Positions 33,507-43,579 of a DNA stretch of 64,000 nucleotides are shown piece by piece. The stretch comes from Bacillota bacterium (GTDB lineage Bacteria; Bacillota; Syntrophomonadia; Syntrophomonadales; Syntrophomonadaceae): contig JAEWZB010000121.1 in the NCBI GenBank assembly GCA_023395515.1, positions 1 to 64,000 on the forward strand, in the 5' to 3' direction. The notes beneath the pieces were generated by a model. It did no database searches, was not told the DNA's origin, and saw only the letters and a program-made list of their open reading frames with translations. The position numbers and the translations under genes were made by a program. How positions within the stretch are numbered: position 1 is the first letter of the stretch; each line of letters begins with the position of its first letter.

Positions 33507-34154
33507 TTGGTAACTGCTGCAATGGTAAAAGAGCTGCGTGAAAGAACTGGCGCAGGAATGATGGATTGTAAAAAAGCTCTGGTTGAAACTAACGGTGACA
33601 TTGAAAAAGCCATAGATGAATTAAGAACTAAAGGTTTGGCTAAAGCGGCCAAAAAGGCTGGTAGAGTTGCAAGTGAAGGCTTAGTTATATCTTATATTCA
33701 TGGTGGCGGGAGAATCGGGGTATTAGTTGAAGTAAACTGTGAAACTGATTTTGTAGCTAAAACTGATGAGTTTAAACAACTTGCTTATGATATTGCTATG
33801 CAAATAGCCGCCTCTAATCCTGAATATGTTTCTCGTGAAGAAGTTCCGGAAACAGTTATTAATCACGAAAAAGAAATTTTAAGAGCGCAAGCTTTAGAAG
33901 AAGGCAAACCGGAAAAGATTATTGATAAAATGATTGAAGGCAGAATTGAAAAGTACTTCAAAGAAAAATGCTTGCTGGAACAAGAGTTCATTAAAGATAC
34001 CGATAAATCCGTTCAGGAATTAGTACATGAAAATGTGGCTAAAATTGGGGAAAATATTACGGTGCGCAGGTTTGCGAGATATGAAGTTGGAGAAGGTATT
34101 GAAAAAGAAGTCGTAGATTTTGCTACTGAAGTTATGTCGCAAATTAAATCTTAA
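33507..34154 (+). CDS. tsf: Elongation factor Ts, short form
   Basis: EF-Ts exchanges GDP for GTP on EF-Tu. The N-terminal UBA-like domain is clear ([38 protein letters not shown]), and the core has [18 protein letters not shown]. At about 215 residues it is shorter than the roughly 290-residue B. subtilis protein, resembling forms with a reduced second core domain. The start is set at the TTG at 33507, 8 bases from AGGAGG. The ATG at 33501 leaves only 2 bases. Confidence 0.97.
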   Translation: MVTAAMVKELRERTGAGMMDCKKALVETNGDIEKAIDELRTKGLAKAAKKAGRVASEGLVISYIHGGGRIGVLVEVNCETDFVAKTDEFKQLAYDIAMQIAASNPEYVSREEVPETVINHEKEILRAQALEEGKPEKIIDKMIEGRIEKYFKEKCLLEQEFIKDTDKSVQELVHENVAKIGENITVRRFARYEVGEGIEKEVVDFATEVMSQIKS

Positions 34155-34187
34155 TATTAATAATAATAGCGTCTGGGAGGTAGTATT

Positions 34188-34904
34188 TTGCAACAACCCA
34201 AGTATAAACGAGTCGTCCTAAAATTAAGTGGAGAGGCCCTAGCTGGAAATGACGGTTATGGTATAAACCATGAGATAATATCTTCTATTTCTAAGCAAGT
34301 GGTAGAAGTTGTTAATTTAGGAGTACAGGTTGCAATCGTAGTAGGCGGAGGAAATATTTGGCGTGGTGTAGCAGGAAGTGCCCGGGGAATGGATCGGGCT
34401 ACTGCTGACTATATGGGCATGCTGGCAACCGTAATTAATGCCTTGGCACTCCAAGACGCTCTGGAAAATCTTGATATGGGAACTAGAGTTCTATCTGCTA
34501 TAGAAATGAAAGAAATTGCCGAACCTTATATTAGGCGCAGAGCTATCAGACATTTAGAAAAGGGTAGAGTAGTAATATTTGCCGCCGGAACCGGTAACCC
34601 ATATTTTTCTACGGATACAGCCGCAGCCTTACGTTCAGCCGAGATAGAAGCTGATGTTATATTAATGGCTAAAAAAGTTGATGGGGTATATGATTCAGAT
34701 CCGGTTAAAAATCCCGATGCTAAGAAGTTTACGGATTTGGAATTTATTGATGTCCTTAATAAAGGGTTGGGTGTGATGGATTCAACGGCTGCTTCCTTGT
34801 GTATGGATAATAAAATACCTATTATTGTTTTTGATTTAACCCAGAATGGTAATATACTAAAAGCAGTATTGGGTGAGGATATAGGAACCTATGTAGGGAG
34901 GTAA
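34188..34904 (+). CDS. pyrH: Uridylate kinase (UMP kinase) PyrH
   Basis: PyrH phosphorylates UMP to UDP, the feed-point for UTP/CTP and nucleotide sugars. The 238-residue protein has the amino-acid-kinase fold motifs [27 protein letters not shown] and [19 protein letters not shown]. The feedback/substrate region is [20 protein letters not shown]. The start is TTG with GGGAGGT upstream. It is followed 4 bp later by frr, the invariant neighbour in Firmicutes. Confidence 0.98.
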   Translation: MQQPKYKRVVLKLSGEALAGNDGYGINHEIISSISKQVVEVVNLGVQVAIVVGGGNIWRGVAGSARGMDRATADYMGMLATVINALALQDALENLDMGTRVLSAIEMKEIAEPYIRRRAIRHLEKGRVVIFAAGTGNPYFSTDTAAALRSAEIEADVILMAKKVDGVYDSDPVKNPDAKKFTDLEFIDVLNKGLGVMDSTAASLCMDNKIPIIVFDLTQNGNILKAVLGEDIGTYVGR

Positions 34905-34908
34905 TAAA

Positions 34909-35466
34909 GTGGTTAAAGATATTTTACTTGATGCTGAAGATCGCATGAAGAAATCTATTGAGCATCTTAAAACCGACTTGGCATCCTTAAGGGCGGGCCG
35001 AGCAAATCCGGCCATGTTAGATAAAATTATGGTTGATTATTACGGAGAGCCTACCCCCATTAACCAATTGGCTAACATAACGGTACCTGAGGCTAGATTA
35101 CTGGTAATACAACCATGGGATAAGTCCAGTATAGCGGAAATAGAGAAAGCCATTTTAAAATCCGACTTAGGGATTAATCCTAACAACGATGGTAATGTTA
35201 TTCGGATTGCTATTCCCCAATTAACTGAAGAAAGACGAAAAGATTTAGTTAAGGTGGTCAAAAAGAGAGCCGAAGATAATAGAGTAGCTGTTCGTAATAT
35301 TAGAAGAGAAGCTAATGACCTGTTAAAGTCCAGTGAAAAAGACAAGTTAATTTCCGAGGACGAAAACAAAAAGGGCATGGAAGATATTCAAAAACTAACT
35401 GATAAATACATCAAGGAAGTGGACAATATCTTACAAGCTAAAGAAAAAGACATAATGGAAGTCTAA
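34909..35466 (+). CDS. frr: Ribosome recycling factor
   Basis: RRF splits post-termination ribosomes together with EF-G. The 185-residue length is exact for the family. Landmarks are [60 protein letters not shown] and the C-terminal helix. The start is GTG, 4-5 bases after the pyrH stop, with GGGAGGT upstream. A terminator follows. Confidence 0.98.
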   Translation: MVKDILLDAEDRMKKSIEHLKTDLASLRAGRANPAMLDKIMVDYYGEPTPINQLANITVPEARLLVIQPWDKSSIAEIEKAILKSDLGINPNNDGNVIRIAIPQLTEERRKDLVKVVKKRAEDNRVAVRNIRREANDLLKSSEKDKLISEDENKKGMEDIQKLTDKYIKEVDNILQAKEKDIMEV

Positions 35467-35492
35467 TGATTTATATTTTTGATTCGGGATAT

Positions 35493-35513
35493 ACCCCCTT
35501 TTAGGGGGTTTTT
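35493..35513 (+). terminator. Intrinsic terminator after frr
   Basis: ACCCCCT and AGGGGGT pair around a short TTT loop region and are followed by TTTT. It separates the translation genes (tsf-pyrH-frr) from the lipid and isoprenoid gene run that begins with uppS. No convincing uppS promoter was found in the 43 bases that follow. Confidence 0.8.
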
Positions 35514-35556
35514 AATTTATACTATCAGATCAGTATAAAATGAGAAGAGGGGTATT

Positions 35557-36306
35557 TTGAGTAAAAGCCAACTAAACTATAAAAACTTGATTAATCCCCA
35601 AAAACTACCGCGCCATATTGCTATAATTATGGATGGCAATGGCAGATGGGCTAAGAAAAAATTTATGCCCCGTACTATGGGACATCGAGCCGGTATGAGT
35701 TCCTTGAAAAAGGTAGTTACCGCTTCCTCACAGATGGGCATATCCATTCTTACGGTTTTTGCTTTCTCAACTGAAAATTGGAAAAGACCAACTGAAGAAG
35801 TAAACTTTTTAATGAATTTATTAGTTGAATATTTACATAAGGAATTAGATGAGCTCCATGAAAATAATGTCCGGATTAATATGTTAGGAGACCGGCAAAC
35901 TTTACCTTCAATTTGTCAAAATGAAATAGATGCTGCTATTAAGAAGACGGCTAACAATAATGGGTTGCTTTTTAATATTGCTCTAAATTATGGGGCGCGG
36001 GATGAAATGTTGACGGCCATGAAAAGTCTCTTTAGCCAAGCCCAAGCTAATGAGATTTCCCTGGATAATTTAACTGAAGAAATGTTCTCCAGTTTGTTGT
36101 ATACTAAGGATATTGCCGATCCGGACCTGTTAATTAGAACAGCGGGGGAAAAAAGAATAAGCAATTTTTTATTATGGCAGATAGCTTATAGTGAATTATG
36201 GTTTACCGAGGTTTTATGGCCTGATTTTACGGAACAGGATTTATGGCAGGCTATTTATGATTATCAGCAAAGAGACCGCAGGTTTGGCGGATTAAGTCCA
36301 AAATGA
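35557..36306 (+). CDS. uppS: Undecaprenyl diphosphate synthase UppS
   Basis: UppS is a cis-prenyltransferase that makes the C55 lipid carrier for peptidoglycan and wall polymers. The 249-residue protein has the catalytic block PRHIAIIMDGNGRWAKKKF, then FAFSTENWKRPTEEV, and the C-terminal DPDLLIRTAGEKRISNFLLW with ELWFTEVLWPDF. The usual RTSGE is RTAGE here. The start is TTG with GAAGAGGGG upstream. Confidence 0.97.
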   Translation: MSKSQLNYKNLINPQKLPRHIAIIMDGNGRWAKKKFMPRTMGHRAGMSSLKKVVTASSQMGISILTVFAFSTENWKRPTEEVNFLMNLLVEYLHKELDELHENNVRINMLGDRQTLPSICQNEIDAAIKKTANNNGLLFNIALNYGARDEMLTAMKSLFSQAQANEISLDNLTEEMFSSLLYTKDIADPDLLIRTAGEKRISNFLLWQIAYSELWFTEVLWPDFTEQDLWQAIYDYQQRDRRFGGLSPK

Positions 36307-36323
36307 CGGGATGAGATATTTTA

Positions 36324-37109
36324 ATGTTAAAAGAAAGAATTATTAGTACAATAGTAGGTGTACCCTTAATAGTAGCTATCCTATATACCGGGGGAGTATA
36401 TTGGATAGTGTTTTTTGCTTTACTAGGTCTAGGGGGACTTTATGAATTTAATAAAATGATTAGCAAAGAATATCAACCCATGTGGGTTTTCAGTATTTTA
36501 TTAATGTTAATTATAATGTTTCATAGCTATAATGATTTATTAATTCCATCCTTAGTTCTTTTTATGTTTATAATAGTTATATACTTAGTAATAAAGTTTC
36601 CGCAAACTACTATAATCGACATGGCTCTCAGCTTATTGCCTGCATTATATTTAGGCTTTTCTTTAAGTTTTGCCATACTGCTCAATAATCAACCTCATGC
36701 TTTTCTAATCATGCTAGTTTTGTTTTTATTTACTTGGAGTAGTGATGTAGGCGGCTATGTTTTTGGGAGGTTATGGGGAAAACATAAATTAGCCCCTCTC
36801 TTAAGTCCCAATAAAACTTGGGAAGGTTCTATGGGAGGCATAGTTTTAACTATTATTGCCGCAGTACTTCTTTTTAATGGGGCTGGACTGGGCCATCAAA
36901 ATATAGTTAGTATAATTATTCTAGGTATTTTATCAAGTATTGCTGCGCAATTAGGAGATTTATTTATGTCGGGAGTAAAACGGATATTTTCCATAAAGGA
37001 TTCCGGTAATTTAATTCCCGGGCATGGTGGAATTTTGGACCGGTTTGATAGTTTTCTATTGGTTTTACCTATTGTATACTGTTGTATTTATTATGGTAAA
37101 ATCTTATAA
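36324..37109 (+). CDS. cdsA: Phosphatidate cytidylyltransferase CdsA
   Basis: CdsA makes CDP-diacylglycerol from phosphatidic acid and CTP for phospholipid synthesis. The 261-residue membrane protein has about seven hydrophobic segments and the family signature near the C-terminus (MSGVKRIFSIKDSGNLIPGH, then GGILDRFDSFL). The conserved SPNKTWEGSMGG is also present. It lies 17 bp after uppS and is followed by a 370-base gap containing a fold-back element. Confidence 0.96.
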   Translation: MLKERIISTIVGVPLIVAILYTGGVYWIVFFALLGLGGLYEFNKMISKEYQPMWVFSILLMLIIMFHSYNDLLIPSLVLFMFIIVIYLVIKFPQTTIIDMALSLLPALYLGFSLSFAILLNNQPHAFLIMLVLFLFTWSSDVGGYVFGRLWGKHKLAPLLSPNKTWEGSMGGIVLTIIAAVLLFNGAGLGHQNIVSIIILGILSSIAAQLGDLFMSGVKRIFSIKDSGNLIPGHGGILDRFDSFLLVLPIVYCCIYYGKIL

Positions 37110-37175
37110 AGAAGAATTGGCTGGTTTTAAATAATTATTAATTCTTATTCTGCTGCAAAAAGTTATTATTCGTTA

Positions 37176-37430
37176 GTTGAATGTATAAATATTCCGTCAC
37201 CAGACTTCGCATGGGGAAACACCAACTGCTTGTCTCAAGAATAAAGGGGTACCGGGCCAAAATCACATCCTTAATGGTGAACGATAGTGAACATCGGGAG
37301 TGCCCGTGAGTACATCCTGTTCAGTGGCCCGCTCACCTCGTCCATGAGGTTCGCCCCCTTTCTTCTTGAGCCTTCGCAGGGTGTATCCGCCATGCTGCGT
37401 CAACGGCTCCTACATATTTATACATTCAAC
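37176..37430 (+). repeat. 255-bp fold-back element with 17-bp perfect terminal inverted repeats
   Basis: The ends (37176-37192 and 37414-37430) are perfect inverted copies of GTTGAATGTATAAATAT. Inward, left arm 37176-37249 and right arm 37354-37430 remain broadly complementary (e.g. TCTCAAGAATAAAGGGG against the complement of CCCCTTTCTTCTTGAG). The roughly 100-base head forms further stems (CGGGCCA/TGGCCCG, TGAACA/TGTTCA). It is GC-richer than its neighbours and has no ORF. No clear target-site duplication was seen. It could be a MITE or a structured RNA of transposon origin. The flanks (37110-37175 and 37431-37479) show nothing else. Confidence 0.75.
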
Positions 37431-37479
37431 ATGATAAATTAAGGTTAATTTAAAATTAAAACTGATGGGTGAGGATAAT

Positions 37480-38595
37480 ATGGATCCTGAATTAACTAGA
37501 TATTTAAAAACTTTAACTAAACTGGCCATCTTGGTTATGGCGTTAGTGGCTATTTATTTGTTGTTTACTTATGTTTTTCCCATAGCCGGTAAAATGCTGT
37601 CATATTTACCGTCACTGCTGATGCCCTTTATAATTGCGGTTCTTTTGGCCATTATAATTGAACCGGTAGTAGTATTTTTTGAAACTAAAGCTAGATTAAA
37701 AAGAAGTTGGTCGGTTGCGCTTAGTTTAACCTTAGTAGTAGGTGGTTTTATATATTTAGTTTCATTATTAATTGCTAAGATAATGCAAGAAATTTCCGGT
37801 ATGACTCCTCAGTTAATAAAGTATTCTGATGGAGTAGTACAAAAGATAATAGCGGCAGTCAGTGATTTTAGAGTGCTTTATTTGAAATTAAACTTACCGA
37901 TTGAAGTGCAAAATGCTATCCAGGATAATTTGCAAAATTCCATAACGGTAATACGTCAATTCATGGAAAGCAGTGTTAACTCTCTAGCCAAGTTATTAAC
38001 CGTATTACCCGATATGTTTGTAGTTATTATGATTGCTACCGTAGCCACCTTTTTTATCATTAAAGACCGGGCGTTACTTAAAATTTTCTTTTTACAGCTT
38101 ATACCGGGCAATGCCAGATCTAAAACTAGAGATGTTACCACTGAGCTTTTTAAATCCTTTATCGGTTTTCTGAAAGCCTATAGTATTTTAATTACCATAA
38201 CTGCAATAGTTACTATGATTGGCCTTAAAATCCTGGGGGCTAAGTATATACTGACTATCGGTATTGTAGTGGGCCTTTTGGATATTTTACCTATTTTGGG
38301 TCCGGGAACCTTTTTTATTCCGTGGATCATCTGGGAATTTATTTCCGGTAACACCGGCTTCGGAATTAGTTTAGTAGTTTTATATGGAATCATCTCAGTA
38401 GTAAGGCAATTTTTAGAACCGAAAATAATTGGAGATAATATAGGCTTACACCCTTTGGCCACCTTGTTTTCTTTATATGTGGGGTTAAGGCTGGGAGGAA
38501 TTGTGGGCATGATTTTAGGTCCCGTCTTAATTGTTATTATCATGGCCAGCTACCGGGTAGGTATTTTTGATGGTATCAACTGGAGGAAGCGTTAA
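37480..38595 (+). CDS. AI-2E/PerM family membrane protein (UPF0118)
   Basis: The roughly 371-residue protein has six to eight hydrophobic segments, with paired N-terminal helices (LAILVMALVAIYLLFTYVF). The conserved C-terminal region contains LGAKYILTIGIVVGLLDILP and the motif RQFLEPKIIGDNIGLHPL. Members are ion antiporters or small-molecule exporters, and the substrate cannot be deduced. It is inserted between cdsA and dxr relative to B. subtilis. The ATG at 37480 with GGGTGAGG upstream is preferred over that at 37465. Its stop overlaps the dxr ATG by 1 base. Confidence 0.85.
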   Translation: MDPELTRYLKTLTKLAILVMALVAIYLLFTYVFPIAGKMLSYLPSLLMPFIIAVLLAIIIEPVVVFFETKARLKRSWSVALSLTLVVGGFIYLVSLLIAKIMQEISGMTPQLIKYSDGVVQKIIAAVSDFRVLYLKLNLPIEVQNAIQDNLQNSITVIRQFMESSVNSLAKLLTVLPDMFVVIMIATVATFFIIKDRALLKIFFLQLIPGNARSKTRDVTTELFKSFIGFLKAYSILITITAIVTMIGLKILGAKYILTIGIVVGLLDILPILGPGTFFIPWIIWEFISGNTGFGISLVVLYGIISVVRQFLEPKIIGDNIGLHPLATLFSLYVGLRLGGIVGMILGPVLIVIIMASYRVGIFDGINWRKR

Positions 38596-39758
38596 TGACG
38601 GCTCAACAGAATATTATAGTTTTGGGCTCAACCGGTTCGATTGGAACTCAAACTTTAGAAATAGTAGATAATTATCCGGAAAAATTTAAAGTAGTTGGTT
38701 TAGCCGCTAAAGATGAAGTGGCAGAGCTTAACCGGCAAATAAAAAAATATAGGCCGGAAATGGTAGCAGTAGCAACTGAGGCAGCTTATGGGGAGCTGCA
38801 AAGAGAATGGGGAAATCAGATCAAAATTGGGTTAGGTACTCAGGGTTTATGTGAAGTTGCGGCATTAGCCGCGGCTGATACTGTATTAGTGGCTTTAAGT
38901 GGGGCAGTAGGTATTTTGCCTACTATGGCGGCCATTAAAGCTAAAAAACGTATTGCTTTAGCTAATAAAGAAACCTTAGTAGCGGCTGGTGACATCGTAA
39001 TGGAGGAAGCCAGGATTAATCAAGTAGAGTTGCTTCCGGTAGATAGTGAACATTCGGCAGTTTTTCAGTGTTTGCTGGGTGAAGAGAAGTTTTTAGAAAA
39101 TATTTGGCTAACTGCTTCGGGAGGGCCTTTTAAAAATTACTCTTTAGAAGAATTGGAACAAGTTACGGTAGAAATGGCTCTCAAACATCCTAATTGGAAT
39201 ATGGGCCCTAAAATTACTATTGACTCTGCTACCCTAATGAACAAGGGTTTAGAAGTGATAGAGGCTCATCATTTGTTCAATGCCCCTTACGAAAATATTA
39301 AAGTGGTTATTCAACCGGAAAGTATCATCCATTCCATGGTGGAGCTTAATGATGGTTCTTTTCTGGCTCATCTGGGCACTCCCAACATGAAAATACCTAT
39401 CCAATATGCTTTAACTTACCCGGAGCGAATAAATACCGGGGTCGAAAAACTTGACTTTTATAAATTAGGGGAGATACATTTTAAGCGGCCGGATATGACC
39501 AGATTTCCCGCTTTAAAATTAGCTTATGAAGCAGGTATAACCGGTGGCAGTATGCCCACCGTACTTAATGCAGCTAATGAAGTAGCAGTTAATTATTTCT
39601 TAGGTGGGGTAATTAAATTTACCCAGATACCGGTTATAGTTGAACAGGTGATGCTAAAACATTCGGCTATGGCAACTCCTGATTTATCAGCTATATTAGA
39701 AATTGACCAATGGGCCAGAACCAGATGTAGTGAATTAATTGCTAAGGAGGTTAATTAA
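38595..39758 (+). CDS. dxr: 1-deoxy-D-xylulose 5-phosphate reductoisomerase Dxr
   Basis: Dxr catalyses the second, committed MEP-pathway step (DXP to MEP, NADPH-dependent). The 387-residue protein has the NADPH-binding GSTGSIGTQTLEIVDNYPEK. The metal and substrate region is LLPVDSEHSAVFQCL, with LTASGGPFKNYSLEEL and ITIDSATLMNKGLEVIEAH. Its last base is the first base of the rseP ATG. With ispG downstream, two MEP enzymes share this run. Confidence 0.97.
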   Translation: MTAQQNIIVLGSTGSIGTQTLEIVDNYPEKFKVVGLAAKDEVAELNRQIKKYRPEMVAVATEAAYGELQREWGNQIKIGLGTQGLCEVAALAAADTVLVALSGAVGILPTMAAIKAKKRIALANKETLVAAGDIVMEEARINQVELLPVDSEHSAVFQCLLGEEKFLENIWLTASGGPFKNYSLEELEQVTVEMALKHPNWNMGPKITIDSATLMNKGLEVIEAHHLFNAPYENIKVVIQPESIIHSMVELNDGSFLAHLGTPNMKIPIQYALTYPERINTGVEKLDFYKLGEIHFKRPDMTRFPALKLAYEAGITGGSMPTVLNAANEVAVNYFLGGVIKFTQIPVIVEQVMLKHSAMATPDLSAILEIDQWARTRCSELIAKEVN

Positions 39759-40783
39759 TGTCAGTTATTATTACGCTTTTAATAATAGCAGTTCTTGTAT
39801 TAGTTCATGAATGGGGGCATTTCATAACTGCCCGGCGTATAGGAATACCAGTACATGAATTTGCTTTAGGTTTTGGGTATAAGCTTTTTTCTATAAAGAA
39901 AGATGGGGTTGAATACTCGATTAGACTTATACCTTTAGGCGGATTTGTCCGCATGGCCGGAGAAGAATTAGGCGATCTTAGTGAACCGAGCGGCTACAGT
40001 AATAGGACTCCCTTGGAGAAAATAAGGGTAGCTTTCGCCGGTCCTTTTATGAATTTTGTTTTAGCTGTACTAGTTTTTATTTATATTTATACTTTTATAG
40101 GTATACCCCACTCTACTGATGAGCCTATTTTAGGCAAGGTGATGGAAGATAAACCGGCTTATGCAGGCGGATTGCGGGAAAACGACCGGGTTATTGAAAT
40201 TAACGGTATTAAGGTTAATACCTGGAATGATTTTACCCAGCATATTGTTCAAACTGAAAAAGGAGCCTCCATGGAAATGCTGGTGGAACGTAATGGACAA
40301 ATGCAAACCTTTACTATAAAGCCTGAGCCCAATGAAAGTAACGGTCAGCCTGCTATAGGAGTACTAAGTAAGCTCATTTATGAAAAACAAAATATTTTAA
40401 CTTCTATAGTTTTTGGTTTACAGCAAACTTATGAATTAACCCTGCTATTATTGGCGGGATTATGGACGATGATTACCGGTGGAGCTTCTATGCAAGACTT
40501 AGCCGGCCCGGTAGGAATTACTAAGCTGGTGGGAGAGGCGGCTGAAATAGGAATCGTATATTTATTAAATTTTGCCGCCTTTTTAAGTATAAACTTAGGT
40601 ATTTTAAATCTTCTGCCCATTCCGGCTTTAGATGGAAGTAAAATAGTATTTGCCACTATTGAAGGTATCCGTAGGAAACCAATTGAACCGGAAAAAGAAG
40701 GCTTTATTCATTGGTTAGGATTTTTATTCTTAATGTTATTAATTGTAGTAGTTACTTACAATGATATAATCAAGCTATTTTAG
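39758..40783 (+). CDS. rseP: Site-2 zinc metalloprotease RseP/RasP
   Basis: This intramembrane protease cleaves anti-sigma factors and signal-peptide remnants. The 341-residue protein has the active-site HEWGH at residues 17-21 and a central PDZ domain (ENDRVIEINGIKVNTWNDF). The second catalytic region is LNLGILNLLPIPALDGSKIV. LDGSK replaces the more common LDGGR but keeps the Asp ligand. It overlaps dxr by one base. Confidence 0.96.
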   Translation: MSVIITLLIIAVLVLVHEWGHFITARRIGIPVHEFALGFGYKLFSIKKDGVEYSIRLIPLGGFVRMAGEELGDLSEPSGYSNRTPLEKIRVAFAGPFMNFVLAVLVFIYIYTFIGIPHSTDEPILGKVMEDKPAYAGGLRENDRVIEINGIKVNTWNDFTQHIVQTEKGASMEMLVERNGQMQTFTIKPEPNESNGQPAIGVLSKLIYEKQNILTSIVFGLQQTYELTLLLLAGLWTMITGGASMQDLAGPVGITKLVGEAAEIGIVYLLNFAAFLSINLGILNLLPIPALDGSKIVFATIEGIRRKPIEPEKEGFIHWLGFLFLMLLIVVVTYNDIIKLF

Positions 40784-40795
40784 GAATGAGTTGTA

Positions 40796-41845
40796 ATGAA
40801 AAGAGAAACTAAAGTAATTAAAATAGGTGATGTGGCTATTGGGGGTACTAATCCTATAGTAGTGCAATCCATGACTACTACTGATACCAGGGATACCCGG
40901 TCTACCGTGGCCCAAATTAAAAGGCTGGAGGCAGCCGGCTGTGAAATCGTAAGGGTAGCCGTAATCGATGAAGAGGCGGCCGGGAATATTGCGCAAATAA
41001 AAAAAGGCATTAATATCCCTCTAATAGCCGATATTCATTTTGATTATAAATTGGCCTTAAAAAGCGTAGCCGCAGGAGCTGATGGCCTGCGCATAAATCC
41101 GGGTAATATAGGGGACCAAAATAAGGTTAAAGAGGTAGTAAAGGCTTGTAAGGATCAAGCTATACCTATACGCATAGGGGTTAATGCCGGTTCCTTGGAT
41201 AAAGCCATTTTAGCTAAATATGGGGAAATTAACGCCCTGGGCATGGTGGAAAGTGCTAAACAGAATATAAGTATTTTAGAAGACATGGATTTTACCGATA
41301 TAAAAATTTCTCTTAAAGCATCCGCAGTTCAGCTAACCGTAGAGGCCTATAAGTTAATGGCCGCCGAAGTTTCTTACCCATTACATCTGGGTATCACGGA
41401 AGCCGGTACTAAAGATCGGGGCCTGATAAAATCGGCCTTGGGTTTAGGGATGTTATTAAGCCAAGGTATTGGCGACACCATAAGGGTATCCTTAACTGCC
41501 GATCCGGTAGAAGAAGTTTGGGCTGCTTATGAAATATTAAGAAATCTTAATTTGCGTAACCGGGGCATAGAAATAGTATCCTGTCCTACTTGCGGAAGAT
41601 GCGAAATTGACCTTATTAATATTGCCGAAGCCGTGGACAAGGAGTTACGGGATATAGACAAGCCGATTAAAATTGCGGTTATGGGCTGTGTAGTAAACGG
41701 GCCGGGGGAAGCTAAAGAGGCTGACTTTGGCATCGCCGGAGGGCGAGGTTTAGGACTCTTATTTAAAAAAGGCGAGATTATAAGAAAAGTTAAAGAAGAA
41801 GAACTGGTAAATGAACTATTAAAAGAAATACACAATTCATTCTAG
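40796..41845 (+). CDS. ispG: 4-hydroxy-3-methylbut-2-enyl diphosphate synthase IspG
   Basis: IspG is a 4Fe-4S enzyme that converts MEcPP to HMBPP in the MEP pathway. The 349-residue protein has a TIM-barrel half ([37 protein letters not shown]). The cluster-binding C-terminal half has [11 protein letters not shown] and [20 protein letters not shown]. The gene lies between rseP and proS, where B. subtilis has none, grouping it with dxr. The ATG follows GGAATGAG. Confidence 0.97.
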   Translation: MKRETKVIKIGDVAIGGTNPIVVQSMTTTDTRDTRSTVAQIKRLEAAGCEIVRVAVIDEEAAGNIAQIKKGINIPLIADIHFDYKLALKSVAAGADGLRINPGNIGDQNKVKEVVKACKDQAIPIRIGVNAGSLDKAILAKYGEINALGMVESAKQNISILEDMDFTDIKISLKASAVQLTVEAYKLMAAEVSYPLHLGITEAGTKDRGLIKSALGLGMLLSQGIGDTIRVSLTADPVEEVWAAYEILRNLNLRNRGIEIVSCPTCGRCEIDLINIAEAVDKELRDIDKPIKIAVMGCVVNGPGEAKEADFGIAGGRGLGLLFKKGEIIRKVKEEELVNELLKEIHNSF

Positions 41846-41857
41846 GAGGTATTGGCC

Positions 41858-43558
41858 GTGAAGTCATCAGAACTTTTTTATCCCACCCTTAGAGAAGTAC
41901 CTAGTGAAGCGGAAATTGTCAGTCACCAATTGCTTTTAAGAGCAGGATTTATCAGGAGAGCTACGGCAGGAGTTTATACTTATCTGCCTTTAGGATATCG
42001 GGTAATAAGAAAGATAATGCAGATAGTCCGGGAAGAAATGGATAGGGCCGGGGGTCAGGAAGTATTAATGCCTATTATCCAACCTCGGGAATTATGGGAA
42101 GCATCAGGCCGGTGGTCAGTTTATGGGGATGAAATGTTTCGTTTAACTGACCGGCATAACCGTCATTTTGCTTTAGGCCCTACCCATGAAGAATTAATAA
42201 CTACCTTAGTAGATGGTGATGTTCACTCTTATCGTGATTTGCCTTTGCTTTTATACCAGATGCAAAATAAATACCGGGATGAAATCAGACCCCGTTTTGG
42301 TTTGATGCGGGGCCGGGAATTTATTATGAAAGACTTATATTCTTTCGATATCGATGATAAAGCTTTGGACATATCTTACCGTAAAATGTATGAAGCTTAT
42401 AATCGCATTTATGAAAGGTTAAATCTTAAATTTAGAGTAGTAGAAGCGGATAGTGGTGCAATTGGCGGTAATGAAAGCCACGAGTTTATGGTTTTAGCTG
42501 AAACGGGAGAATCGGAAATAGTGTACTGCGAAAAATGTAATTATGCGGCTAATGTGGAGAAAGCCGAATGTATTATGCCTGAGGCTGATCAAAAGGAAGC
42601 CCGGCTGGAAATTGCCAAAATCCATACTCCCGGTCAAAAAACTATCCAGGATATAGTTGACCATTTTAATATTCCTCATGAAAAACAGATTAAAACCCTG
42701 ATGTATTTGGCTGACCAAGAATTAGTGGCCGTAGTTTTAAGGGGAGACCGGGAGCTAAATGAGATTAAACTGAAAAATGCTCTAGGCTGTAATACAGTAT
42801 TTATGGCAGATGAGAGAACGGTTAGCGAAGCATGTAGAGCCGGATTTGGTTCTCTGGGTCCGGTAGGATTAAATATTAAAGTATATGCCGATCTGGAAGT
42901 TACTAAGATGTATAATTTTGCTTGTGGTGCTAATGAAAATGATTACCACTACATTAATGTTAATCTGGGGCGGGATTTTGTCCCCGAAAAAATATTAGAT
43001 TTAAGAAATGCGGTAGCCGGAGATTTATGTCCGGAGTGCAGTGAACCATTATTTGTAGTCCGGGGCATTGAAGTTGGGCATATATTTAAACTGGGTACTA
43101 AGTATTCCCAAGCCCTGGGAGCAACATTTTTAGATGCAGAAGGTCAAGAAAAACCAATGGTAATGGGATGTTATGGTATTGGGGTTTCCCGAACTATGGC
43201 GGCTGCGGTGGAGCAGAATTATGATGAACATGGAATCATCTGGCCGATACCTATTGCTCCTTATCATGTAATAGTAGTAACCGTTAATGTGAAAAATGAA
43301 GAATTAAATACGGCCGCTCTATCAATCTATGATGAACTAACTGCCGCCGGTATCGAAGTTATTTTAGATGACCGGGATGAAAGAGCCGGAGTTAAATTCA
43401 AAGATGCTGATTTGATAGGCATTCCGATCCGAATTACCATAGGACCAAAGTCTTGGCAGGAAAACCAGGTGGAAGTGAAGAAAAGAGGGAAAGATGAATC
43501 TGTATTAGTAGACAGAGCCTTAGTTTTGGAAACGATTATGAGTATGGTTAACCCTTAA
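41858..43558 (+). CDS. proS: Prolyl-tRNA synthetase, bacterial type
   Basis: ProRS charges tRNA-Pro. The roughly 566-residue class II enzyme has motif 1 (MDRAGGQEVLMPIIQPRELW), motif 2 (YRDEIRPRFGLMRGREFIMK) and the editing INS domain between motifs 2 and 3 (about 225-400). Motif 3 is YGIGVSRTMAAAVEQ, and an anticodon-binding C-terminus follows. The start is GTG at 41858, 8 bases from AGGAGG. The TTG at 41852 leaves only 2 bases. Confidence 0.97.
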   Translation: MKSSELFYPTLREVPSEAEIVSHQLLLRAGFIRRATAGVYTYLPLGYRVIRKIMQIVREEMDRAGGQEVLMPIIQPRELWEASGRWSVYGDEMFRLTDRHNRHFALGPTHEELITTLVDGDVHSYRDLPLLLYQMQNKYRDEIRPRFGLMRGREFIMKDLYSFDIDDKALDISYRKMYEAYNRIYERLNLKFRVVEADSGAIGGNESHEFMVLAETGESEIVYCEKCNYAANVEKAECIMPEADQKEARLEIAKIHTPGQKTIQDIVDHFNIPHEKQIKTLMYLADQELVAVVLRGDRELNEIKLKNALGCNTVFMADERTVSEACRAGFGSLGPVGLNIKVYADLEVTKMYNFACGANENDYHYINVNLGRDFVPEKILDLRNAVAGDLCPECSEPLFVVRGIEVGHIFKLGTKYSQALGATFLDAEGQEKPMVMGCYGIGVSRTMAAAVEQNYDEHGIIWPIPIAPYHVIVVTVNVKNEELNTAALSIYDELTAAGIEVILDDRDERAGVKFKDADLIGIPIRITIGPKSWQENQVEVKKRGKDESVLVDRALVLETIMSMVNP

Positions 43559-43579
43559 TATTTAGGTTAGGGTGAGAAG

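Noticed and set aside
37176..37430. Group II intron remnant
   Set aside because: No domain V-like hairpin, 5' GUGYG end or reverse transcriptase fragment was seen. The perfect terminal inverted repeats fit a fold-back element better.
37170..37436. Target-site duplication around the 255-bp element
   Set aside because: The flanking bases (TTA on the left, ATG on the right) do not match, so no duplication is claimed.
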